DNA from: Oscillospiraceae bacterium
GTDB lineage: Bacteria; Bacillota_A; Clostridia; Oscillospirales; Ruminococcaceae
NCBI GenBank assembly: GCA_018109965.1
Contig: JAGBFE010000246.1
Span: 1-6,528 of the forward strand
DNA length: 6,528 nucleotides
Direction: 5' to 3'
In this document: positions 1 through 5,224 of the stretch, piece after piece
Layout: each line of letters opens with the position of its first letter
How positions within the stretch are numbered: the first letter of the stretch is position 1
Notes under the pieces: model-generated
Databases searched by the model: none
What the model saw: the letters and a program-made list of their open reading frames with translations, nothing else
Told to the model about the DNA's origin: nothing
Translations under genes and position numbers: made by a program

Positions 1-83
1 GAATCATCGGTCACAAAGTTGATTTCGCAGTCATCTATATTCCCTGTATATTCAATTCCTTTTAACAAAGATAATGCGTTCAT
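1..83 (-). CDS. murE: MurE N-terminus (UDP-MurNAc-tripeptide synthetase), partial
   Basis: Only the first 27 codons are present; the rest lies beyond the left edge. The peptide starts MNALSLLKGIEYTG and continues to NFVTDDS. This matches the usual MurE opening: a short helix with an LLKG-type motif, then a strand leading into the 'DSR' region of the uridine-binding N-terminal domain. MurE adds the third stem-peptide amino acid (meso-diaminopimelate or L-lysine) to UDP-MurNAc-L-Ala-D-Glu in the cytoplasm. The residues that decide between the two are not in the window. An AAAAGGAG ribosome binding site (89-96) sits 5 bp before the ATG, and the PBP stop codon is only 17 bp upstream, so the two genes are surely cotranscribed. 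Position directly after the dcw PBP gene is the normal place for murE. The call rests on this short peptide plus gene order; MurF is less likely by both. Confidence 0.8.
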   Translation of the reverse strand, partial: MNALSLLKGIEYTGNIDDCEINFVTDD

Positions 84-100
84 AGCTTCTCCTTTTGTAT

Positions 101-2326
101 CTATTCAAATGCTCCTGTCGCCGCAAGAGTAACTTCTATTGTTGTGCCCATAGGTATTTTGTCCCCCGCAGCAATGCTCTGAGCCGAAACCACTGCCGCA
201 GCGTTATTCTGTGATACCCCTGTAAAACTCACGTTAAGTCCAAGGCCTGTAAGTGACGACTGTACATATGCTGGTGTTTTGTTTATAAGGTCAGGCACTG
301 TAACCATCATACTTTCTGTTTCGCTTTCGGTATAAAGCACAACAATGCCGCCTTTTTTTATTTTCGCTGTACTGTCAGGGAACTGTGATACAACACTGTT
401 GCCATTGCCTACAACCTTAACCGCAAAACCTGCACGCTGCAGTTTAACCCTTGCCGCTGTCAGTTCTTCACCTTTTACAGAAGGGATTGATACACTTACA
501 TTTGCTTTTTCAGCTTCTGTATAAACAGGCTCGATACCAAGATATGGTAAAATTTCGCCCATAAGTTCGCCAACAACCGGCCCTGCAAGTGTGCCGCCGT
601 AGTAGCTTGTTGTACGAGGTTCATCAAAGAATATAAGAACTGCAATTTCAGGGTCATCGCAAGGTGCAACACCAACATATGATGCAATATAGTCATCATC
701 CATCTCGGTATCCAGCTTCTGTGATGTACCGGATTTGCCCCCTACACGGTAGCCCGCCACATATGAATGCTGCGCATTGCCGCTTGTGCCGTTTTCCTGG
801 AGAATACTGCAGATTTTTTCACTGACTTCTTCACTGATTACCTGACGTTTTACATCAGGGGTAAGGTCTTTTACCACATTGCCGTTTTCATCTACAAGCT
901 TGGAAACAAGATGTGGCTGAACAAGCTGACCACCGTTGACAGCTGTGGCAACAGCTGTAATCATCTGTATAGGTGTAACCTTGAAAGTCTGCCCGAAGGA
1001 GTTACTTGCAAGGCTGGTTTCAGTCATTGTGTCTGCATTGTAAACAATACTTTTCTGTTCGCCCGGCAGGTCGATGCCTGTTTTTTCTGACAAACCAAAG
1101 GATTCAAAATAATCAACAAATGTCTGTATGCCCATACGCTGACCAAGGTCGATAAAGGACGGGTTGCAGGATTCAATAAGTGCCTGTGAAAAACTGAGTG
1201 CTCCGTGACCGGAGGTCTGATTGCACTTGATATTCCAGCCGCCTACCGAAACATACCCTTTGCAGAAAAAGCCTGAACCAAGGGTTGCTGCACCTGAATC
1301 CAGAGCAGAGGAAGCTGTGATAATTTTGAATACCGAGCCCGGCTCATACAAATCGGAAACCGCTTTGTTGCGCCACTGGGACTGTCGTGCCTGGCTGACT
1401 GCATTGTTCTTTTCCGTTTCATCGGTTATAAGTTCAATTGCAGCTGCAACCTCTTCGTCATATATGGTGAACGGGTCGTTCGGGTCAAAGTCCGGTTTTG
1501 TGGACATTGCAAGAATTGCCCCTGTTTTTACATTCATAACAATACCGACTGCACGGCACTGTACATTGTATTCCTCGACTTTGCTGGAAAGTCGTTTTTC
1601 AAGAAAATGCTGTATTGTTTCGTCAATAGTTGTCACAAGGCTGTAGCCGTTCTGTGCCGCATTGAGTTCTTCGTATTCAAGACCCATATCAAGTCCCCAG
1701 CCGTTCCTTGCCGAAATAACACGTCCCTGAACACCTGTGAGCTCTTCATCATAATAGGATTCCAGCCCTGCAAGGCCCTGATTGTCGGTGCCACAGAAAC
1801 CAAGTATGGTTGCCGCAAAGCTTCCGTAAGGGTAATAGCGCTTGTAGTCTTCAACAAGGTTTACCCCTTCAATATCCTCTTCCTGACAAAAGATTCTTAT
1901 TTCATCTGCAACAGGTTTGTCAATTTTGTATTTGATAACCTGATAGTAGCTTTGTTTTTTGCCAAGCTTTGTGATAACTGCATCATAATCAACATCCAGC
2001 AGCTCCGACAGTTTTTCGGCAATTCTTGCGTGCTGGTCAGGGTCACTTTCGGCAGGTGAAACAAACACTGTCCACACCGTTGCACTTTGCGCAAGCACCT
2101 TCATATTGCGGTCATATATTGTACCCCTTTTAGGTGAAATAGCTGTGTCACGCAACTGAATTGATGATGCTTTTGCCTTATATTGTTCGTAATTCACCAC
2201 CTGAATATTGAACATATTGAAAACTATAACACAACAGAACGCAAAAAAGCACACCATAACAAATATGGCTCTTTTTCGCATATTGTTTGTAACTTTTGTC
2301 TGTGATTTTCTGCGGTTTTCGTTCAC
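101..2326 (-). CDS. ftsI: Class B penicillin-binding protein with two PASTA domains (FtsI/PBP2B/SpoVD type)
   Basis: A 741-residue septal-type peptidoglycan D,D-transpeptidase. Residues 1-20 are a short basic cytoplasmic tail, and about 20-40 form a single uncleaved membrane anchor. The dimerisation domain starts with the conserved PKRGTIYDRN stretch (65-74). The transpeptidase domain has all three active-site motifs: SVFK at 331-334 (nucleophile Ser331, Lys334), SCN at 386-388 and KSGT at 531-534. Two PASTA repeats follow, at about 611-667 and 673-736. The length is normal for the family. The start is GTG at 2326, with GAGG (2335-2338) 8 bp upstream; an ATG at codon 16 would remove most of the basic tail and has less support. 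In dcw operons this gene is either the division enzyme (FtsI/PBP2B) or the sporulation-specific SpoVD. Sequence alone does not separate them, so the symbol is a family label. It presumably works with the FtsL-like protein encoded upstream and an FtsW/SpoVE-type polymerase outside the window. Confidence 0.95.
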   Translation of the reverse strand: MNENRRKSQTKVTNNMRKRAIFVMVCFFAFCCVIVFNMFNIQVVNYEQYKAKASSIQLRDTAISPKRGTIYDRNMKVLAQSATVWTVFVSPAESDPDQHARIAEKLSELLDVDYDAVITKLGKKQSYYQVIKYKIDKPVADEIRIFCQEEDIEGVNLVEDYKRYYPYGSFAATILGFCGTDNQGLAGLESYYDEELTGVQGRVISARNGWGLDMGLEYEELNAAQNGYSLVTTIDETIQHFLEKRLSSKVEEYNVQCRAVGIVMNVKTGAILAMSTKPDFDPNDPFTIYDEEVAAAIELITDETEKNNAVSQARQSQWRNKAVSDLYEPGSVFKIITASSALDSGAATLGSGFFCKGYVSVGGWNIKCNQTSGHGALSFSQALIESCNPSFIDLGQRMGIQTFVDYFESFGLSEKTGIDLPGEQKSIVYNADTMTETSLASNSFGQTFKVTPIQMITAVATAVNGGQLVQPHLVSKLVDENGNVVKDLTPDVKRQVISEEVSEKICSILQENGTSGNAQHSYVAGYRVGGKSGTSQKLDTEMDDDYIASYVGVAPCDDPEIAVLIFFDEPRTTSYYGGTLAGPVVGELMGEILPYLGIEPVYTEAEKANVSVSIPSVKGEELTAARVKLQRAGFAVKVVGNGNSVVSQFPDSTAKIKKGGIVVLYTESETESMMVTVPDLINKTPAYVQSSLTGLGLNVSFTGVSQNNAAAVVSAQSIAAGDKIPMGTTIEVTLAATGAFE

Positions 2327-2412
2327 CTGTGTAACCTCGTTTTTTGAAATTTAACATGCATATAATCCGCATCTTTTGATTTTTACGCAAAAAATGACAT
2401 TTTTTATATGCC

Positions 2413-2424
2413 GTTATATATAAC
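2413..2424. repeat. 12-bp AT-rich palindrome GTTATATATAAC
   Basis: A fully self-complementary 12-mer lies three bases from the 2428-2452 hairpin, on its downstream side in the operon direction. It could be a small operator, or simply an AT-rich coincidence in a non-coding gap. I found no convincing -35/-10 pair aligned with it. Confidence 0.25.
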
Positions 2425-2427
2425 AAT

Positions 2428-2452
2428 AAGGGTTTACGGACAGTAAACCCTT
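2428..2452 (-). terminator. Perfect hairpin between ftsL and the PBP gene; possible attenuator or processing site
   Basis: A 10-bp perfect inverted repeat (AAGGGTTTAC and GTAAACCCTT) around a 5-nt loop starts 21 bp downstream of the ftsL stop codon. In the operon direction the stem is followed by ATTGTTATATATAACG, which is not a clean U tract. It would therefore be a weak intrinsic terminator at best. It could instead cause partial termination, be an RNase processing site, or protect the upstream mRNA end. The gap it lies in (2327-2473) is the longest in the operon. The type label is the nearest available, not a claim of efficient termination. Confidence 0.45.
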
Positions 2453-2473
2453 GTTTTAGTAAATATTATTATT

Positions 2474-2944
2474 TTATGGCTCAAAATATGACAATACAGG
2501 TTCTACTGCCTGTTCTATTTTGTCAGCCAGTTTATCTTCGCCGAACTCTGTTTTGTTTTCGCTTTCTATCTCAATATATTCCACCTGAGAAGAATCCATT
2601 TTTACCATACCCAACACGTTAATGGCATAGCTTTCGATTTCATCAAGGCTCATACGGCTTTCCAGAGTAAATTCGAGATAAGCTTTTTCGCTTTCGAGTT
2701 CTGTGATTGCATTCTGGGTTTGTGCTATTTTGTTTGTAGTCTGTGTAATAGCTGCATTTGTGTATATAACACCAACAACAAGGCTTACAATAACAGCTAT
2801 GGACAAAATATTTACAAAGTTTTTAAAAGCATATTTATTTTTGATTTTTACTGTTTTAGCCTGCTGCTTTGTCTCTTTTTGTGGTTTTGGCTCCAACAGA
2901 GCTTCGTACATAGACAAATCATATGCAACATTCTGTCTTTCCAT
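2474..2944 (-). CDS. ftsL: FtsL-like cell division protein
   Basis: A 156-residue bitopic membrane protein. About 40 cytoplasmic residues, rich in Lys and Gln, lead into one hydrophobic helix at about 43-63. An extracytoplasmic heptad-like stretch follows (about 65-95: TNKIAQTQNAITELE, then alternating charged and hydrophobic residues), consistent with a coiled coil. After it comes INVLGMVKMDSSQVEYIEI (108-126), the LGM-x-K/P-x-xSQ-x-x-Y-I/V pattern typical of FtsL/DivIC-type proteins in Firmicutes dcw clusters. The last 30 residues are acidic and low in complexity. FtsL forms a complex with DivIC/FtsB and DivIB/FtsQ and helps recruit and activate the septal transpeptidase and FtsW. The start is ATG with an AAAGGAG site (2955-2961) 10 bp upstream; rsmH ends 36 bp before the start. 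The family diverges fast, so the call rests on topology, the C-terminal motif and position between rsmH and the PBP gene. Confidence 0.85.
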   Translation of the reverse strand: MERQNVAYDLSMYEALLEPKPQKETKQQAKTVKIKNKYAFKNFVNILSIAVIVSLVVGVIYTNAAITQTTNKIAQTQNAITELESEKAYLEFTLESRMSLDEIESYAINVLGMVKMDSSQVEYIEIESENKTEFGEDKLADKIEQAVEPVLSYFEP

Positions 2945-2980
2945 AGCTTTTACTCTCCTTTACTGTTTTAATTGCCGACA

Positions 2981-3907
2981 TCAGAGTTTTTCGATAATTC
3001 TCAGTTTTGCACTCCTGCTGCGTCGGTTTTCTTCCTGTTCCTGTGCGTCTGCCTCGATAGGCTTTCTGGTTATCAGTTTGCCTTTTGCTTTGCCGCCGCA
3101 TACACATATAGGCAATTCTTTAGGACAGGTACAGGATACTGTCAAATCTTTAAAATACTGTTTTACCATTCTGTCTTCAAGGGAATGGAATGTAATAATG
3201 CACATTCTGCCGCCCGGATTGAGCATACTGAACAAATCTTCAAGTGCATCTTTCAGTGCTCCAAGCTCATCATTTACTGCAATTCTGAGGGCCTGGAATG
3301 TTTTTCGGGATGGGTTTTTGCTTTTTCTGCGTTCTGCTGCAGGATAAGCGCTGTTTACAATTTCGCTGAGCTGTGTGGTTGTGGTTATCGGCTGTGTTTC
3401 GCGGTAAGCCACAATTTTTTTTGCAATACCGTAAGCAAATTTTTCTTCGCCGTAGTCACGGAGTATATCTGTGATTTCCTGCAGGGAAAGAGTGTTTACA
3501 AGGTCTGCTGCCGACGGGCCTTCCTTGCTCATTCGCATGTCGAGATAAGCTTCAGCATTATAGCTGAATCCCCTCTCGGCAGTGTCAAGCTGATAGCTTG
3601 ATACCCCAAGGTCAAGCAGTACACCGTCGATTTTTTCAACGCCCTCTTTTGCAAGAGCATATTTTGCCTCACGGAAGTTTGTGTGAATCACCTTTGCAGG
3701 CAAACCACTGAGGCGTTCTGTTGCAACCGCAACGGCATCAGGGTCCTGATCCAGTCCGTACAGCATACCGCTGGCAAGATGTTTTGCAATCTCCCTTGAG
3801 TGACCTGCGCCGCCACAAGTGCCGTCAACGTAGATACCGTCAGGCTTGATTGCAAGACCGTCAATACACTGCTGCAGCATTATTGATTTGTGGCTGAATT
3901 CACTCAT
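2981..3907 (-). CDS. rsmH: 16S rRNA (cytosine1402-N4)-methyltransferase RsmH (MraW)
   Basis: A 308-residue protein of normal family length. It uses S-adenosylmethionine to methylate N4 of C1402 in the 16S rRNA decoding centre. Visible motifs, numbered from the chosen start: the SAM-binding loop YVDGTCGGAGHS (26-37), the acidic GLDQDPDAV strand end (51-59), DGVLLDLGVSS (94-104) and YLDMRM (121-126). Also present are LRIAVNDELGAL (207-218), the LNPGGRMCIITFHSLEDR block (229-246) and the Cys-rich CTCPKELPICVCGG segment (259-272), with the usual Arg/Ser-rich basic tail. I placed the start at MSEFSHKSIM (ATG at 3907), not at the in-frame Met 14 codons upstream inside mraZ. The downstream choice gives the normal family N-terminus, and CTGGAG (3915-3920) lies 7 bp before it, inside the last mraZ codons. 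Only one base separates it from the mraZ stop, so translational coupling is likely. Confidence 0.97.
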   Translation of the reverse strand: MSEFSHKSIMLQQCIDGLAIKPDGIYVDGTCGGAGHSREIAKHLASGMLYGLDQDPDAVAVATERLSGLPAKVIHTNFREAKYALAKEGVEKIDGVLLDLGVSSYQLDTAERGFSYNAEAYLDMRMSKEGPSAADLVNTLSLQEITDILRDYGEEKFAYGIAKKIVAYRETQPITTTTQLSEIVNSAYPAAERRKSKNPSRKTFQALRIAVNDELGALKDALEDLFSMLNPGGRMCIITFHSLEDRMVKQYFKDLTVSCTCPKELPICVCGGKAKGKLITRKPIEADAQEQEENRRSRSAKLRIIEKL

Positions 3908-3908
3908 A

Positions 3909-4328
3909 CTAAAACTCCAGTTCTTCCATTGCCGCTTCGATATCGGCAAAGTCCATACTATTTTCTTTTTCTTCGTAGCTGGCTTTATCCCATATTTCTA
4001 TATGGTTGCCTGCGCCGATGATGATAATATCCTTTGTGATTTTTGCGTGGTTTTTGAGATACTGCGGCAGCAGGATTCTGCCCTGCTTGTCCGGTGTAAC
4101 ATCCATTGCATTGGCATAAAGCATACGCTGGATATCACGGGTTTTTACAACTGATTTCTCTTTGAGAATTTCAGCAATTCTGTTCCATTCCTTTTCAGCG
4201 TAACCGATGATACATCCGTCCAGCCATTTGGTAATGTAAAAGGTTTCGCCAAGTTCACCGCGCATTTTTGGAGGAATATTTGTTCTGCTTTTTGCATCGA
4301 CTGTATATTCGTATCTACCGAAAAGCAT
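3909..4328 (-). CDS. mraZ: MraZ, transcriptional regulator of the dcw operon
   Basis: A 139-residue protein of typical length with two SpoVT/AbrB-like halves. The first starts at MLFGRYEYTVDAKSRTNIPP (1-20) and carries the DxKxR signature at 11-15. The second has DVTPDKQGRILLPQYL (76-91) with the DxxGR signature. MraZ forms ring-shaped oligomers and binds tandem GTGGG-type boxes upstream of its own gene, usually as a repressor. Three such boxes lie at 4384-4408. It is the first gene of the operon, and its TAG stop is one base from the rsmH start. I chose ATG 4328 over an upstream in-frame TTG (4400). It gives the standard MraZ N-terminus and has a strong AAAGGAGG site (4336-4343) 7 bp away, whereas the TTG lies inside the operator boxes. 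The last 20 residues are acidic (EEKENSMDFADIEAAMEELE), as in other MraZ proteins. Confidence 0.97.
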   Translation of the reverse strand: MLFGRYEYTVDAKSRTNIPPKMRGELGETFYITKWLDGCIIGYAEKEWNRIAEILKEKSVVKTRDIQRMLYANAMDVTPDKQGRILLPQYLKNHAKITKDIIIIGAGNHIEIWDKASYEEKENSMDFADIEAAMEELEF

Positions 4329-4335
4329 ATGTCTT

Positions 4336-4343
4336 CCTCCTTT
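4336..4343 (-). promoter_or_regulatory. Strong ribosome binding site for mraZ
   Basis: AAAGGAGG, almost fully complementary to the 16S rRNA 3' end, lies 7 bp before the mraZ ATG. It decides the start against longer in-frame versions. Confidence 0.9.
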
Positions 4344-4383
4344 TTGTTTTTCAGCAAGTTTTGCAGTGTTTTTTGGGATCCAA

Positions 4384-4408
4384 CCCACAATAGCCCACAA
4401 TCACCCAC
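4384..4408 (-). promoter_or_regulatory. MraZ operator: three GTGGG boxes at 10-bp period
   Basis: On the minus strand GTGGG occurs three times, at 4404-4408, 4394-4398 and 4384-4388, separated by exactly 5 bp (TGATT and CTATT). One repeat per helical turn places all boxes on one face of the DNA. Tandem TGGG-type boxes with short fixed spacers are the known MraZ recognition pattern in other bacteria. The array lies about 55 bp before the mraZ start and just downstream of the predicted promoter. Bound MraZ would therefore block early transcription, consistent with autorepression of the whole operon. Confidence 0.85.
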
Positions 4409-4420
4409 TTATACACCAAA

Positions 4421-4449
4421 ATGATACCATAAACTGCTGTAAAATGCAA
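4421..4449 (-). promoter_or_regulatory. Predicted promoter of the mraZ-rsmH-ftsL-PBP-murE operon
   Basis: On the minus strand, TATCAT (4421-4426) matches the housekeeping -10 consensus at 5 of 6 positions. TTGCAT (4444-4449) lies 17 bp upstream as a weaker -35 (TTG conserved). Transcription would start near 4414, giving a leader of about 85 nt with the MraZ boxes close behind the start point. The TTGCAT hexamer is repeated 12 bp further upstream (4456-4461). The prediction is by eye. Confidence 0.6.
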
Positions 4450-4464
4450 TATATTATGCAAAAA

Positions 4465-4485
4465 TTCACAAATTAAATTTGTGAA
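4465..4485. promoter_or_regulatory. 21-bp perfect palindrome, candidate operator
   Basis: Arms TTCACAAATT and AATTTGTGAA are perfect reverse complements around one central A. The centre, 4475, is about 61 bp upstream of the predicted mraZ transcription start, where many class I activators bind. It lies between two divergent genes, so it is not a terminator for either. The arms contain TTCACAA/TTGTGAA half-sites but in the opposite order to the Rex consensus, so I do not assign a regulator. Confidence 0.5.
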
Positions 4486-4536
4486 AATTCCGCACCAAAT
4501 CTGACTTATTCGCACTTTTTTGTCGGTTTTTGACGG

Positions 4537-4545
4537 TGTGGATAA
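4537..4545 (-). promoter_or_regulatory. Perfect consensus DnaA box
   Basis: TTATCCACA on the minus strand (TGTGGATAA on the plus) is an exact match to the DnaA-binding 9-mer. It is a single perfect copy. Looser 7-of-9 matches nearby are expected in AT-rich DNA, and nothing else here suggests a replication origin. It could let DnaA tune transcription of either divergent gene. Confidence 0.45.
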
Positions 4546-4593
4546 ATCGTGGTGGCGAGTGGGGAATTTTCCCTGTTTTACTGTTAAAAAATA

Positions 4594-4621
4594 TTGTTTT
4601 GTGAGAAGTTTATGATAAAAT
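4594..4621 (+). promoter_or_regulatory. Predicted promoter of the DNA glycosylase gene
   Basis: TTGTTT (4594-4599) as -35 and TAAAAT (4616-4621, 5 of 6 consensus bases) as -10 are separated by 16 bp. Transcription would begin near 4628, leaving a leader of about 20 nt that contains the GGGAG ribosome binding site at 4638-4642. Confidence 0.5.
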
Positions 4622-4648
4622 ACATATATAAATCCCCGGGAGAATTTT

Positions 4649-5158
4649 ATGAAACAGCTACAGAAAAACTTTTTTACACAGGATGCATACACTGCTGCGC
4701 AGCAGCTTATAGGCAAGTGGATATGCCGCCGCATTGACGGTGAAATATTTAAATTCCAGATAAACGAGACCGAGTGTTATATCGGCAACGGTGACACTGC
4801 CTGCCACGCCAGCAAAGGAAAAACACCCCGCACAAGCGTAATGTGGAACGAAGGTGGTGTGTGCTATGTTTATCTGTGCTACGGTATGCACAATATGCTG
4901 AATTTTATAACAGGCATTCAGGGTGAACCCGAAGGTGTGCTGATACGGGGTGTTGTGGGTGCCACAGGCCCGGGCAGAGCCACAAAGGCAATGCAGATTG
5001 ACAAAAGCTTTTATGGAGAAAGTCTGCTGACCAAAGACAGAATATGGGTTGAAGATGACGGAAAAAAATATGATTTTGTTGCAGATAAACGTGTGGGCAT
5101 AGGCTATGCAAGCCAGGAAGACCAGGACAGACTGTGGCGTTTTATTCTTAAAGAATAA
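4649..5158 (+). CDS. mpg: 3-methyladenine DNA glycosylase (AAG/MPG family), short form
   Basis: A 169-residue monofunctional base excision repair enzyme expected to remove alkylated purines such as 3-methyladenine. Family motifs: AAQQLIGK (16-23), the catalytic-loop ETECYIG (40-46), ACHASKGKTPR (51-61), the YVYLCYGMHNMLN block (73-85), GVLIRG (96-101) and GPGRATKAMQI (107-117). By comparison with human AAG, Glu42 matches the water-activating Glu125, Tyr44 matches the intercalation-pocket Tyr127, His53 matches His136 and Asn85 matches Asn169. The core is therefore intact. The protein is about 25 residues shorter than the usual bacterial 190-200. The difference is mainly between the LIR strand and the GPG motif, where the usual 'EP..G' loop is missing. 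ATG 4649 follows GGGAG by 6 bp. The gene stands alone, divergent from mraZ, and ends at a strong terminator, so it is probably monocistronic. Confidence 0.93.
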   Translation: MKQLQKNFFTQDAYTAAQQLIGKWICRRIDGEIFKFQINETECYIGNGDTACHASKGKTPRTSVMWNEGGVCYVYLCYGMHNMLNFITGIQGEPEGVLIRGVVGATGPGRATKAMQIDKSFYGESLLTKDRIWVEDDGKKYDFVADKRVGIGYASQEDQDRLWRFILKE

Positions 5159-5181
5159 TATTTCTATATGAATACACACAA

Positions 5182-5224
5182 AAACAGCGGTTACTTTTTG
5201 CAAGTAACCGCTGTTTGTTTATTT
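5182..5224. terminator. Bidirectional intrinsic terminator between convergent genes
   Basis: A perfect 15-bp stem (5182-5196 with 5202-5216, arms starting AAACAGCGG and AAGTAACCG) encloses the loop TTTGC. On the plus strand it is followed by GTTTATTTTTATT, ending the glycosylase transcript 23 bp after its stop. On the minus strand the stem runs into TTTTTGTGTGT, so it can also end the membrane-protein operon, whose last stop codon (5225-5227) is next to it. The T-rich plus-strand tail overlaps that stop codon. Confidence 0.92.

Larger units (their letters stand above)
4329..4648. other. 320-bp divergent control region between mraZ and the DNA glycosylase
   Basis: There is no credible gene here; the open frames lack ribosome binding sites or family resemblance. 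It holds, left to right: the mraZ leader with its ribosome binding site, three GTGGG boxes, the mraZ promoter, a 21-bp palindrome, a perfect DnaA box, a GTGG-rich stretch on the plus strand, and the glycosylase promoter and ribosome binding site. It is visibly more AT-rich than the flanking genes, apart from a G-rich patch at about 4531-4565. Confidence 0.85.

Noticed and set aside
767..2059. Plus-strand open frames opposite the PBP gene
   Set aside because: They are shadows of the PBP coding sequence, with no family resemblance and no start signals.
2178..2426. Minus-strand 82-codon frame spanning the ftsL-PBP gap and the PBP start
   Set aside because: It overlaps the true PBP start in another frame, its composition is typical of translated AT-rich non-coding DNA, and no ribosome binding site precedes it.
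2327..2427. Separate promoter for the PBP gene in the gap after ftsL
   Set aside because: Several AT-rich hexamers resemble -10 elements, but none pairs with a reasonable -35 at 16-18 bp, so I do not call one.
2703..3601. Long plus-strand open frames (2703-3347 and 2972-3601) opposite ftsL and rsmH
   Set aside because: They are antisense to two well-supported genes, have Cys/Phe-rich low-plausibility translations and lack ribosome binding sites.
3908..3949. Longer rsmH start 14 codons upstream, inside mraZ
   Set aside because: The added residues are not family-like, and the start at 3907 has a well-placed CTGGAG site.
4329..4400. Longer mraZ from a TTG at 4400
   Set aside because: It would begin inside the MraZ operator boxes; the ATG at 4328 gives the standard MraZ N-terminus behind AAAGGAGG.
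4401..4680. Replication origin suggested by the DnaA box and AT-rich DNA
   Set aside because: There is only one perfect box, no box cluster, and no dnaA, dnaN or partition gene nearby.
4351..4734. Minus-strand 127-codon frame across the divergent control region
   Set aside because: It covers both promoters, the operator boxes and the glycosylase start, and the translation resembles no protein I know.
4658..5203. Minus-strand 181-codon frame opposite the glycosylase
   Set aside because: It is antisense to a gene with intact catalytic motifs and runs across the terminator.
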